This document shows, in pieces, positions 42,506 through 51,599 of a stretch of 64,000 nt of DNA. This DNA comes from NCEH01 sp043195135 (lineage in GTDB: Bacteria; Pseudomonadota; Alphaproteobacteria; Rhizobiales; Xanthobacteraceae): the NCBI RefSeq assembly GCF_043195135.1, contig NZ_JBAFWP010000006.1, one strand, 5' to 3'. The notes beneath the pieces were generated by a model that was not told the DNA's origin, searched no databases, and saw nothing but the letters and a program-made list of their open reading frames with translations. Position 1 is the first letter of the stretch. Each line of letters opens with the position of its first letter. The translations under genes and the position numbers were made by a program.

Positions 42506-43006
42506 ATGCAGGTCGAAATCCAGATGCCCGGTTCCGCCGCCCCGCCGCTCCATCACCACGACCATGCCGCCTGCGTCTTGGGCGCGCTGGCGCGGATCGA
42601 GCATTTGTGCGCGCAGAAGGGCATGCGCCTCACGCCGCTGCGCCGGCGGGTGATGGAGGCGCTGGCGCAGAGCCATGTGCCGCTCGGCGCCTATGAGCTG
42701 GTGGACCGGCTCGGCGCGGCGGGCGAGCGGCCGCCGCCCATGTCGGTCTATCGCGTGCTCGATTTCCTGGTGACCGAGGGGCTCGCCCATCGCATCGAGA
42801 GCCGCAACGCATTCCTGGCCTGCGGCCATGAGCACGACAAGGACGAGGTGATCGTCTTCCTCATCTGCGAGCAATGCGGCGACACGCGCGAGGTGCGCTC
42901 CCATGCGGTGGGGCGCGATCTTTCCTGGGCCGCGCGGGCGGAAGGCTTCGAGCCGCGCCAGCGGGTGCTGGAGATCGCCGGCAATTGCGCACGTTGCCGC
43001 GAGTGA
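42506..43006 (+). CDS. zur: Fur-family metal regulator, Zur-like
   Basis: A 166-residue Fur-superfamily protein. A His-rich N-terminus (PPLHHHDHA) is followed by the winged helix (MRLTPLRRRVMEAL, MSVYRVLDFLVTEGLAHRI) and the metal domain GHEHDKDEVIVFLICEQCGD with CxxC; a second CxxC (CARC) closes the C-terminus. Two CxxC pairs and no Fur-type HHDH run favour zinc regulation. ATG 42506 is chosen because the helices begin soon after; in-frame ATGs at 42371 and 42404 are possible. No zinc transporter genes adjoin it. Confidence 0.78.
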   Translation: MQVEIQMPGSAAPPLHHHDHAACVLGALARIEHLCAQKGMRLTPLRRRVMEALAQSHVPLGAYELVDRLGAAGERPPPMSVYRVLDFLVTEGLAHRIESRNAFLACGHEHDKDEVIVFLICEQCGDTREVRSHAVGRDLSWAARAEGFEPRQRVLEIAGNCARCRE

Positions 43007-43138
43007 GGATGCGCCCGCCGCGCGAAACATTGACGCTCGCCCGCGCGCGGCCTACCTCCTAGCCAGATCGCGCCTCCCAGCAGATCGCGCCGCCGACCTG
43101 CGGGACGGGGGTGCCGCCGCCCATCACAGGATGCTCCC

Positions 43139-44419
43139 ATGACGCAGCAGCCCGTCGTGCCCACCGAATTGCTGGAAGCCGGCCCGGCCTTGCGCCGCAC
43201 CACCGTGGGCGTGCCCGTGGGCAAGGTGATGGTGGGCGGCAACGCGCCGGTGGTGGTCCAGTCCATGACCAATACCGACACCGCCGACATCGACGGGACC
43301 GTGCGCCAGGTGGCCGCGCTCGCCCGTGCCGGCTCGGAGATCGTGCGCATCACGGTGGACCGGGACGAGGCCGCCGCCGCCGTGCCGCGCATCAAGGACC
43401 GGCTGCTGAAGATGGGCGTGGACGCCCCGCTGGTGGGCGATTTCCATTATATCGGCCACAAGCTGCTGGCCGACCATCCCGCCTGCGCCGAGGCGCTGGA
43501 CAAATACCGCATCAATCCCGGCAACGTGGGCTTCGGCGACAAGAAGGACCGGCAGTTCGCCGCCATCGTCGAAACCGCCATCAAATACGACAAGCCGGTG
43601 CGCATCGGCGCCAATTGGGGCTCGCTGGACAGCGAATTGCTGACCGCCCTCATGGATGAGAACGCCAAGCTCGACCGCCCGGCGGAAGCCCGCGCCGTGA
43701 CGCGCGAGGCGCTGGTGCGCTCGGCCCTGCTCTCGGCGCAGCTCGCCGAGGACATCGGTTTGCCGCGCAACCGCATCATCCTCTCCGCCAAGGTCTCGGC
43801 GGTGCAGGACCTGATCGCCGTCTATACCGAGCTCTCCCGCCGCGCGGATTATGCCCTGCATCTCGGCCTCACCGAGGCGGGCATGGGCTCCAAGGGCATC
43901 GTCGCTTCCACGGCCGCCATGGGCGTGGTGCTCCAGGCCGGCATCGGCGACACCATCCGCGTGTCGCTGACCCCGGAGCCGAACGGCGACCGCACCCGCG
44001 AGGTGCAGGTGGCGCAGGAAATCTTGCAGACCATGGGCCTGCGCACCTTCGTGCCGCTGGTGGCCGCCTGCCCCGGCTGCGGGCGCACCACCAGCACCGT
44101 GTTCCAGGAACTGGCGCAGAGCGTGCAGGACATGATCCGCGAGCGCATGCCGGAATGGAAGAAGTCCTATCCCGGCGTCGAGGCGCTCAATGTGGCGGTG
44201 ATGGGCTGCATCGTGAACGGTCCCGGCGAGAGCAAGCATGCCGACATCGGCATCTCGCTGCCCGGCACCGGGGAGACCCCCTCCGCCCCCATCTTCATGG
44301 ACGGCAAGAAGGTCGCGACCCTGCGCGGCCCCAACATCCAGAGCGAATTCCGCGCGATGGTGGAGGATTACGTCGCCAAGCGCTACGGGGTGCTTGGGGC
44401 GGAGGCGTTAGCTGAGTGA
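43139..44419 (+). CDS. ispG: 4-hydroxy-3-methylbut-2-en-1-yl diphosphate synthase
   Basis: A 426-residue IspG (GcpE) of the MEP isoprenoid pathway; it reduces methylerythritol cyclodiphosphate to HMBPP with a 4Fe-4S cluster. N-terminal TIM barrel (VVVQSMTNTDTADIDGTVRQ, GDFHYIGHKLLADHP) and C-terminal cluster domain with Cys in AACPGCGRTT and AVMGCIVNGPGE are all present. Length is that of the proteobacterial form. A core housekeeping gene, transcribed separately from the Zur-like gene 132 bases upstream. Confidence 0.95.
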   Translation: MTQQPVVPTELLEAGPALRRTTVGVPVGKVMVGGNAPVVVQSMTNTDTADIDGTVRQVAALARAGSEIVRITVDRDEAAAAVPRIKDRLLKMGVDAPLVGDFHYIGHKLLADHPACAEALDKYRINPGNVGFGDKKDRQFAAIVETAIKYDKPVRIGANWGSLDSELLTALMDENAKLDRPAEARAVTREALVRSALLSAQLAEDIGLPRNRIILSAKVSAVQDLIAVYTELSRRADYALHLGLTEAGMGSKGIVASTAAMGVVLQAGIGDTIRVSLTPEPNGDRTREVQVAQEILQTMGLRTFVPLVAACPGCGRTTSTVFQELAQSVQDMIRERMPEWKKSYPGVEALNVAVMGCIVNGPGESKHADIGISLPGTGETPSAPIFMDGKKVATLRGPNIQSEFRAMVEDYVAKRYGVLGAEALAE

Positions 44420-44466
44420 GGGTTTGTCAAGGGAAAATTTCACTTGCTCACTCGGAACCAAATATG

Positions 44467-44481
44467 TTCCCTGTATGTTCT
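44467..44481 (+). promoter_or_regulatory. LexA-type SOS box (GTTC-N7-GTTC)
   Basis: GTTC-CCTGTAT-GTTC matches the direct-repeat LexA site used in Alphaproteobacteria. It is 91 bases upstream of the 84-residue gene that starts the dCTP-deaminase-like pair, within AT-rich promoter-like DNA (44420-44571). A chance match in 64 kb is possible, so position is the main support. Confidence 0.5.
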
Positions 44482-44571
44482 GGAATCAATGCGATGCGAC
44501 CCGAATAATTATGTGCATTATATCTTTACACATTGAGTCGCAGCATCATTTTGCGCGTCATGGAGGGTAGC

Positions 44572-44826
44572 ATGCAGCTGAATGTTGATGTCGTAGGTGA
44601 GGGGCTGCACCCAAGTGAAAAGGTTGTGCTTGTAGATACCAAGACCGGTCCAGAGGAATTGGTTCTGCATGTTGCTTCTGTTAGGCATAATTTGATTGAC
44701 GTTGGGTGGCCTGTCGGGCAGGATGGGGAGTATTTGTTAGTGGAGTTGCCGCGTCAGACCGCCCGAGGTATATCAAGGGTATGGGTTCGGCGCGATCTAG
44801 TATCAAATAGCGAGCAGGCTGCATGA
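44572..44826 (+). CDS. Small hypothetical protein, co-translated with dCTP-deaminase-like gene
   Basis: An 84-residue protein starting MQLNVDVVGEGLHPSEKVVL, preceded by GGAGGG 4 bases upstream, which decides the start over the ATG at 44560 and a TTG at 44533. It looks like a small all-beta domain (EELVLHVASVRHNLIDVGWP, EYLLVELPRQTARGISRVWV). I do not recognise a family. It shares an ATGA overlap with the next gene, so a functional link is likely. Base composition is clearly lower in GC than the flanking genes. Confidence 0.7.
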   Translation: MQLNVDVVGEGLHPSEKVVLVDTKTGPEELVLHVASVRHNLIDVGWPVGQDGEYLLVELPRQTARGISRVWVRRDLVSNSEQAA

Positions 44827-45377
44827 TCCTTACGGATCGAGAAATTAAAAACTCTTTAGCTTCTGGCCTTATCGATATTTCACCGAGGCCAGAAGCTGAT
44901 GCGTATGATTCGACGAGTGTCGATCTCACCTTAGATGCCAACATTCGTGAGTTTAACGAAACAAATACTGGTCTTAGCGTTGCAATAGATCCCGGTTCTC
45001 CTGGCTTTAAGGCTAGGGATTTACTTTCTAATATTACTTCGTCTAAATTATTATACGAAGATCAGTATAAACTTATACCCAAAAAGCTCATTCTCGCCTG
45101 GACCAGAGAGCGGGTGCATCTGAAGAGCTTGGGTAGAGTCGCCGCTCGCGTGGAGGGCAAGAGCTCTTTAGCGAGAATGGGGCTAGCTATACACGTGACA
45201 GCGCCCACAATTCATTCTGGGTTCGAGGGTACAATTCAATTGGAAATAATAAATCATGGGCCGCTTCCTATCATTTTGCGCCCAGGAATGCATATTTGCC
45301 AATTGATACTTGGGGCAACTACCGGGATGCCTGATAAGGCCTATAAAGGTCAGTTTCTTGGGCAGGGTACCACCTAA
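44823..45377 (+). CDS. dCTP deaminase family protein, divergent
   Basis: A 184-residue protein of the dCTP deaminase/dUTPase family. It begins MILTDREIKNSLASGLIDIS and carries the active-site run RVEGKSSLARMGLAIHVTAP, then QLEIINHGPLPIILRPGM. Mapped on E. coli Dcd, Ser111, Arg115, Ala124 and Glu138 correspond to Ser114, Arg118, Ala127 and Glu141, so the catalytic set is kept; Asp128 is replaced by His131. Normal Dcd makes dUTP from dCTP; some relatives protect against phages by depleting dCTP. The low GC content (19 of 60 bases in line 45001) and the SOS-type box upstream suggest recent acquisition and a stress or phage role. Confidence 0.82.
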   Translation: MILTDREIKNSLASGLIDISPRPEADAYDSTSVDLTLDANIREFNETNTGLSVAIDPGSPGFKARDLLSNITSSKLLYEDQYKLIPKKLILAWTRERVHLKSLGRVAARVEGKSSLARMGLAIHVTAPTIHSGFEGTIQLEIINHGPLPIILRPGMHICQLILGATTGMPDKAYKGQFLGQGTT

Positions 45378-45544
45378 GCCATTCTTATCCCACCTTATGC
45401 CGATCTCGTTGGTCTTGGCGTTGAGCCATAGGGTTATTCCTGCCCGGTTCACGAATCCTTCATTTGAACTCGCAGGTGCCGCAACGTAGCGTCGTCCATT
45501 CCTGGCGTCGGCCGGCAGGCCGCGCCCCCATGGGACATCTCAGC

Positions 45545-46153
45545 ATGAAATTTGCGCGCCTCTCCGCCGCCGTGTTCTGCCTCGCCCTGCTCGCGCTGCC
45601 CGCGCGCGCCCAGGATGCCGGCACCAGCGATCCCGGCGCGGTGAAGGCCGGCACCTATGTGCTGGACCCCGGCCACAGCCGCGTGACCTGGAGCGTGACC
45701 CATCTCGGCTTTTCCACCTATAGCGGCCTGCTCCCCGCCGCCGAGGGCACGCTGGTGCTCGACCCCGCCGCGCCGGAGAAGAGCACGCTCGCCGTGACCC
45801 TGCACACCGGCAAGGTCGGCACGCTCGACCCGGCGCTGGACAAGCATCTGAAGAGCGCGGAATTCTTCAATGTGGAGAAATTCCCCACCGCCACCTTCAA
45901 GGCGACGCGGATCGTCGCCACCGGCAAGACCGCGAAGATCACCGGCGATCTCACCCTGCTCGGCGTGACCAAGCCCATCACGCTGGACGCCACCTTCAAC
46001 CAGGCCGGCACCAACCCCCTGGACAAGACCTATTCGCTCGGCTTCGACGCGAAGGCGGTCATCAAGCGCTCCGACTTCGGCATGAAGACCTATGTGCCGG
46101 CGGTGAGCGACGAAGTGACCTTGCAGATCGAGACCGAGCTGAAGGCGAAATAG
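45545..46153 (+). CDS. YceI-family periplasmic protein
   Basis: A 202-residue lipocalin-like YceI protein with a Sec signal peptide (MKFARLSAAVFCLALLALPA, cleavage after ARA near residue 22). The mature part has YVLDPGHSRVTWSVTHLGFS, SAEFFNVEKFPTATFKATRI and LTLLGVTKPITLDATF, all family hallmarks; the fold binds polyprenoid lipids. It has host-like high GC, unlike its neighbours on both sides. Start 45545 gives the best signal; an ATG 15 bases earlier is possible. Confidence 0.9.
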   Translation: MKFARLSAAVFCLALLALPARAQDAGTSDPGAVKAGTYVLDPGHSRVTWSVTHLGFSTYSGLLPAAEGTLVLDPAAPEKSTLAVTLHTGKVGTLDPALDKHLKSAEFFNVEKFPTATFKATRIVATGKTAKITGDLTLLGVTKPITLDATFNQAGTNPLDKTYSLGFDAKAVIKRSDFGMKTYVPAVSDEVTLQIETELKAK

Positions 46154-46184
46154 CCGCCGCGCTCCGCAACCCGACTAAAAGAAT

Positions 46185-46209
46185 GCCTCCGCAGCTTGGC
46201 TGCGGAGGC
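46185..46209. terminator. Terminator hairpin between YceI and the nuclease-like gene
   Basis: GCCTCCGCAGC (46185-46195) and GCTGCGGAGGC (46199-46209) form a perfect 11-bp stem with a TTG loop. On the minus strand it is followed by ATTCTTTTAG. It lies between convergent genes, 31 and 25 bases from their stop codons, so it can serve both. Confidence 0.7.
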
Positions 46210-46234
46210 TCATTGCAGCGCGCTTGGCAGCTCC

Positions 46235-46687
46235 CTACGCTGGCCTGGACAGCGTGAAGTTGTTTTCAAACTCCAGAAAAACCCTGGAAATTTCGTTGAT
46301 TCGCCAGTAACGGAGATGCGCGGTTTTCGCTGTCGGAGCATCGTGGCGCGCGTTGCTGTCGCAGAGATCCCGCGGAACGATAAAAATTCGCCGCGATTGA
46401 GCTTCCGGACATTTGAGTATCACCATTGCCAGCCAGTCAAATTCGTCTGTTTCTTTGTACTCAAGATATGCTGATTTATTACTGAACGTACGAGCCTTAA
46501 CAGAAATTCTAACAGGCTGCGCTCGCTCGCGAGGCTGAGCGATAACGTCATAATGGGGCCAGTTGTCCGGAGCCTTCAAAGCCGGAACACCCGCGAGAGT
46601 CAGTTCTGCGGCAACGAGCATCTCGCATGCGTCACTCATTTGCTTGGTCGTATATGGGCGGATACCTGAGGCGCTCAAATAATTCAT
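46235..46687 (-). CDS. PD-(D/E)XK-nuclease-like hypothetical protein
   Basis: A 150-residue protein of unknown family, low in GC (21 of 60 bases in line 46441). The pattern CEMLVAAELTLAGVPALKAP, then HYDVIAQ, then VRISVKARTF resembles the PD-(D/E)XK nuclease core: Glu22 or Glu28 in the first helix, Asp47, and Ser62-Val-Lys64 in the last strand. Similar small proteins act in restriction, recombination or toxin systems. It lies 12 bases after the ligase gene on the same strand but differs from it in composition, so it is probably an insertion. Nuclease activity is a hypothesis. Confidence 0.55.
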   Translation of the reverse strand: MNYLSASGIRPYTTKQMSDACEMLVAAELTLAGVPALKAPDNWPHYDVIAQPRERAQPVRISVKARTFSNKSAYLEYKETDEFDWLAMVILKCPEAQSRRIFIVPRDLCDSNARHDAPTAKTAHLRYWRINEISRVFLEFENNFTLSRPA

Positions 46688-46699
46688 AACCTGCCCCCC

Positions 46700-47947
46700 T
46701 CACCCCACCTGGCGCCGGTCCTCGATGGTCTTGGCGTCCGCCGGCAAGGTCCCCGGCGCGAGCAGGGCGAGGCGGCCGCGCAGCTTGGTGGTGGCGCGCA
46801 GATCCTCCAGCACGGCGTCCTGGGACAGCACCGCGGCATCCGCCACTTCCACTTCCAGCAGCATGTCGTCGCTGTCGCCGGCGCGGTCCACCACCAGGCG
46901 GGCGCGCCCGATGGCGGGATGCTTCTTCACCGCCGCGCTCACCTGCACCGGATGCACGAACATGCCGCGGATCTTCGTCACCTGGTCCGCCCGGCCGAGC
47001 CAGCCGCGCAGGCGCGTGTTGGTGCGCCCGCACGGGCTGATGCCGGGCAGCACGGCGGACAGATCGCCGGTGGCGAAGCGGATCAGGGGATAGTCGCTCT
47101 CCAGCAGCGTCACCACCACTTCGCCCACCTCGCCCTCGTTCTCCACCGGGTCGGGCGTGCCGGGGCGCAGGATTTCGATGATCAGGTCCTCGTCGGCGAT
47201 CAGCCCCTCTTCCGCCTCGCTCTCATAGGCCACGAGGCCGAGGTCGGCGGTGCCGTAGCATTGGCGCGCGGCGATGCCGGCGGCCTTCAGCTCCGCCCGC
47301 TGGCTGGGCAGAAAGGCTTCGCCGGAGACCAGCGCCTTCTTCAGCGAGGAAATGTCGATGCCCCCCTCGCGCGCCTTGTCCACCAGGATCTTGAGGAAGG
47401 AGGGGGTGCCGCCATAGCCGTCGGGCCGGATATCGGCGATGGCGCGCAATTGCAGGTCGGTCTGGCCCACCCCGCCCGGCACCACCGCGCAGCCCAGCGC
47501 ATGGGCGCCGCTCTCCACCATCGAGCCGGCGGGGGTGAGGTGGTAGGAAAAGCAATTGTGCACGATCTCCCCGGCCCGGAAGCCGGCGGCGAACAGGGCG
47601 CGGGCGAAGCGCCAGTAGTTCGGCCGCCGCCCCTCGGGATCATAGATCGGCCCCGGCGACATGAAGATGCGCGCCATCTGCCCCGGCGCGGCGCCGTTGA
47701 GCCCGCCGAACGGCAGGCTTTTCGGCTGGATCTCCAGGAGGTCGAACTTGCGCGTGACCGGCAATTGGGCGAGGGCGGCCCGGCTGGTGACGGCGTTCGG
47801 ATCCACGTCCTTCAGGAGCGCGCCGAAATAGGCCGAGCGGGTCTTCGCCGTCGCCACCTGCGCGGCCAGCGCCTCCATGAGGACGGCCTCGCGCACGTGC
47901 GGGTCGCGGGTTTCGGCGGCGTCGTAATGGCGGGTGCGGTCGTTCAT
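46700..47947 (-). CDS. Phenylacetate-CoA-ligase family protein (PaaK-like)
   Basis: A 415-residue member of the PaaK branch of adenylate-forming enzymes. Visible: YFGALLKDVDPNAVTSRAAL in the N-terminus, the QCYGTADLGLVAYESEAEEG A5-like region, and LIRFATGDLSAVLPG with RLRGWLGRADQVTKIRGMFV before the C-terminal domain. The phosphate loop that normally reads SSGTTGKP is replaced here by FMSPGPIYDPEG, which may mark a subfamily with altered chemistry. It is the distal gene of LIV module 4. Aromatic acid activation is inferred. Start 47947 (MNDRTRHYD) chosen. Confidence 0.82.
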   Translation of the reverse strand: MNDRTRHYDAAETRDPHVREAVLMEALAAQVATAKTRSAYFGALLKDVDPNAVTSRAALAQLPVTRKFDLLEIQPKSLPFGGLNGAAPGQMARIFMSPGPIYDPEGRRPNYWRFARALFAAGFRAGEIVHNCFSYHLTPAGSMVESGAHALGCAVVPGGVGQTDLQLRAIADIRPDGYGGTPSFLKILVDKAREGGIDISSLKKALVSGEAFLPSQRAELKAAGIAARQCYGTADLGLVAYESEAEEGLIADEDLIIEILRPGTPDPVENEGEVGEVVVTLLESDYPLIRFATGDLSAVLPGISPCGRTNTRLRGWLGRADQVTKIRGMFVHPVQVSAAVKKHPAIGRARLVVDRAGDSDDMLLEVEVADAAVLSQDAVLEDLRATTKLRGRLALLAPGTLPADAKTIEDRRQVG

Positions 47948-47991
47948 CTGGGCCTCGTCATCTCGTATCGTCGCCACAAGCACTTCCTCGC

Positions 47992-48156
47992 ATCCCGGAC
48001 GCAGGCGGCGTCAGCGCACTGCGCGCCGGGATCCGGCGCGAGGGCTGGCGCATCAGCGCCCCGTCTCGCGGCGCGCGCCGCGTATCGCCTGCTGCGCAGA
48101 GACCGCGCGCTGGGTCCCGGCGCGGCGCTCCGGCTGCGCCGTCGCTGGTCCGGGAC
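47992..48156. repeat. Pair of short intergenic palindromes (ATCCCGG and GTCCCGG type)
   Basis: ATCCCGG (47992-47998) pairs with CCGGGAT (48026-48032), and GTCCCGG (48114-48120) with CCGGGAC (48150-48156). Both enclose GC-rich arms such as GCGCGGCGCTCC. This resembles the palindromic intergenic repeats common in Bradyrhizobium relatives. It fills the 238-base gap between the PaaK-like and LivF genes; I see no gene there. Confidence 0.5.
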
Positions 48157-48185
48157 ACGCGTGCGCGCCAATGGCGCGAGGCTGG

Positions 48186-49025
<840 letters not shown>

Positions 49026-49047
49026 GGGTCAGGTCCCGGGCGCAGAA

Positions 49048-49142
49048 CCCTCTCCCGCTTGCGGGGGAGGGCAGGGAGGGGGAATGCCGGGAGGCGGCCC
49101 GTGCGGCCCCCTCCCCAACCCTCCCCCGTGAGCGGGAGAGGG
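49048..49142. repeat. Paired GC-rich palindromic repeats (REP-like), locus 3
   Basis: Copies at 49048-49082 and inverted at 49107-49142, about 25 bases apart, each a CTCTCCCGC-TTGC-GGGGGAGGG or CCCTCCCCC-GTGA-GCGGGAGAG hairpin. Placed between the binding-protein stop codon (49166) and the LivF start (49025). Confidence 0.8.
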
Positions 49143-49165
49143 CGCGCGTTGCGCAGGCCGTCAGA

Positions 49166-50446
49166 TCACCAGCCGAGCAGCTCGGTCTTGCGCGGCAGGT
49201 TGATGGTGGTGACCTTCTCCAGCTTGATGGCGCCGCTCTTCACGAGGTCCGAGACGCTGCCTTCCGTCGCCCCGGAGACCACGGCGCGATAGAGATCGAC
49301 CGTGGTGGTGGGGCGATGGTCGCTGGCGGTCCAGGTGGAGGGATTGCACACGCCGTCCGTGCCCTTGGGCACCCAATTGGCCTTCTGGTACATGCCGTCG
49401 CGGATCTTCGGGCCGGTGATGCCGCCGTTCTTGTCGGCCCATTCCATGGCTTCCTTCATGTACATGACGGTGCAGATGGCGGCCATGTAATGCACCGGGC
49501 GATAGGTGGCGCCGCTCGGGTCGGACATCTTGGAAATGTCCTTGAAGGTTGAAAGGCCGGGCGCTTCCCCGGTCCAGGTCACGGCGGTGCGCACCGGGAA
49601 GATGACGCCGTTGGCGGCGCTGCCGGCCGCCTTCATGGCGTTCTCGTCCATGCCCCACACATTGCCGAAGAACTGCACCTTCACGCCCGCGGTCTCGCAC
49701 GCCTTCAGCACCGAGATGTTGGAGCCGGCGGTGTTGCCGAGATAGGCGTAATTGGCGCCGGACTGCTTCAGCGTCAGGCACTGGGCGGTGTAGTCGCCGG
49801 GGGTGAGGGCGAAGGTGATGGGGTCCAGCACCTCGAAGCCGAGTTCCTTGGCATAGGCTTCCGCCGCCGCCTTGGGCGAATTGGGGAAGGGATGGTTGGC
49901 GCCCATGTGCACCCATTTGGGCTTGCCCTGGCCGCCCTTCTTCTTCCAATCCTCGGCGGCCCACTGCACCTCGGCGCGGGCGGCGTCGGAATAGGACGGG
50001 CCGTAGAAGAAATTATACGGCGCGGCGCGCTCGCTCCTGGGGCCGCCCTTGCCGGTGGGGTCGGTCAGGGTCGCGGCATAGGAGCCGGAATAATAGGGAA
50101 TCTCTTCCTTGGTCACCATGGCGACCAGCGCCTCGGTATCGGCCGTGCCCCAGCCCTGGATGGCGACCACCTTGTCGTTGCCGACCCATTTCTTGAACGC
50201 CGCGAGCGCGCGCGGCACCTGGTAGCCGTATTCGGTGAAGTCGGAATTGATCGGCTTGCCGTTCACGCCGCCGGTCTTGTTGATATAGGCGATGGCGTCT
50301 TGCACGCCCTGGCCATAGGGCGTGCCCACGTCCGAGGTGCCGCCGGAATAATCGGCGAGATGGCCGATATTGATGGACTGGGCCATGGCCGGCACGGCCG
50401 CCGAGAGGGCGAGCAGGCTGGCGAAGGTGGTGACGATCCGTTTCAT
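49166..50446 (-). CDS. LIV-type substrate-binding protein, module 4
   Basis: A 426-residue periplasmic binding protein with a Sec signal (MKRIVTTFASLLALSAAVPA, cleavage after AMA near residue 22). The mature start SINIGHLADYSGGTSDVGTP and GVQDAIAYINKTGGVNG resemble binding proteins encoded with acyl-CoA ligases in aromatic- or fatty-acid uptake clusters. Start 50446 has GGAGAC 7 bases upstream. Ligand likely an organic acid, inferred from neighbours. Confidence 0.9.
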   Translation of the reverse strand: MKRIVTTFASLLALSAAVPAMAQSINIGHLADYSGGTSDVGTPYGQGVQDAIAYINKTGGVNGKPINSDFTEYGYQVPRALAAFKKWVGNDKVVAIQGWGTADTEALVAMVTKEEIPYYSGSYAATLTDPTGKGGPRSERAAPYNFFYGPSYSDAARAEVQWAAEDWKKKGGQGKPKWVHMGANHPFPNSPKAAAEAYAKELGFEVLDPITFALTPGDYTAQCLTLKQSGANYAYLGNTAGSNISVLKACETAGVKVQFFGNVWGMDENAMKAAGSAANGVIFPVRTAVTWTGEAPGLSTFKDISKMSDPSGATYRPVHYMAAICTVMYMKEAMEWADKNGGITGPKIRDGMYQKANWVPKGTDGVCNPSTWTASDHRPTTTVDLYRAVVSGATEGSVSDLVKSGAIKLEKVTTINLPRKTELLGW

Positions 50447-50524
50447 GCGTGTCTCCTGGGGTTGGGGTGTCCGCGTTTCCTGGTGCGGCCGGCGCTCTTT
50501 GGTGGTGCCGGTCCGCCGTCGTGA

Positions 50525-51595
50525 TCAGAACGAGAAGGGGTAGAGCTTCCAATAGGCCTTGATCTGCTTCCAGCGGTGGGCGAGCCCGTCCGGCTCGAAG
50601 ATCAGGAACAGGATGATGGTGGCGCCGATCAGCATCTCGCGCATGTAGGTGATGCCGTCCTTCAGATGCAGCGCCTTGTCGATGGCGCTGCCCTGGAGCA
50701 CGCCGGCGAGCGCGCCGGTCAGCTCCGGCAGGAGCACCATGAAGATGGTGCCCAGCAGCGAGCCCATGATGGAGCCGAGCCCGCCGATGATGATCATCGC
50801 CAGGAACTGGATGGAGAACAAAATGTCCAATCCCTCCACCGACATGTAGCCGATGTAGTGCGCATAGAGCGCGCCGCCGATGCCGGCGTAGAAGGAGGAG
50901 ATGCCGAACGCCATGGTGCGGTATTTGGCGAGGTTCACGCCCATCATCTCGGCCGAGAGATAATGGTCGCGCACCGCGATCAGCGCCCGCCCGTCGCGGG
51001 TGCGCATGAGATTGGCGGCGAACAGATACATCACCACCACGAACACCAGCACCACGTAGAAATAGCGCCGGTCGCCGGACATGTCGAAGCCGAGGAGGGT
51101 GAACGGCGCCGCCACCGCGCCCGACGAGCCGCCGGTGAACCAGGCCGCTCGCACGAAGAAGTCCTGGAGGATGAACTGGGCGGCCAGCGTCGCGATGGCG
51201 AGATAGAGCCCCTTCACCCGCGTCGCCGGCAGGCCGAACAAAAGGCCGACCGCCGTGGTCCACAGCCCCGCCAGCACGATGGCGATGGGCACCGGCACGC
51301 CGTGTTCGGCAAGATAAGCGGAGGCAAAGCCGCCGAAGCCGAAGAATACCGCGTGGCCGATGGAGATCTGGCCCGAGAAGCCGACCAATATGTTCAGTCC
51401 CAGCGCGGCGATGCCGAGATAGCCGATCTGGATCATCAGGCTCAGCAGATAATTGCTGAGGAACAGCGGCGCCAGCGCCAGCAGGACGATGCCGCCGACG
51501 ATGAAGGCGAAGGTCAATCGCGTGTCGAAGATGGTCTGGTCGGCGCGGTAGCTGGTGCGATAATCGCCGCACGGGCGCATGGTGTCGATGGCCAT
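50525..51595 (-). CDS. LIV-type permease (LivM-like), module 4
   Basis: A 356-residue permease, not fused to an ATPase. A soluble N-terminal stretch (MAIDTMRPCGDYRTSYRADQ) precedes the first membrane segment; ILVGFSGQISIGHAVFFGFG near residue 69 is the LivM hallmark. It begins 4 bases after the LivH stop codon and precedes the binding-protein gene by 78 bases. Confidence 0.9.
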   Translation of the reverse strand: MAIDTMRPCGDYRTSYRADQTIFDTRLTFAFIVGGIVLLALAPLFLSNYLLSLMIQIGYLGIAALGLNILVGFSGQISIGHAVFFGFGGFASAYLAEHGVPVPIAIVLAGLWTTAVGLLFGLPATRVKGLYLAIATLAAQFILQDFFVRAAWFTGGSSGAVAAPFTLLGFDMSGDRRYFYVVLVFVVVMYLFAANLMRTRDGRALIAVRDHYLSAEMMGVNLAKYRTMAFGISSFYAGIGGALYAHYIGYMSVEGLDILFSIQFLAMIIIGGLGSIMGSLLGTIFMVLLPELTGALAGVLQGSAIDKALHLKDGITYMREMLIGATIILFLIFEPDGLAHRWKQIKAYWKLYPFSF

Positions 51596-51599
51596 GGCT

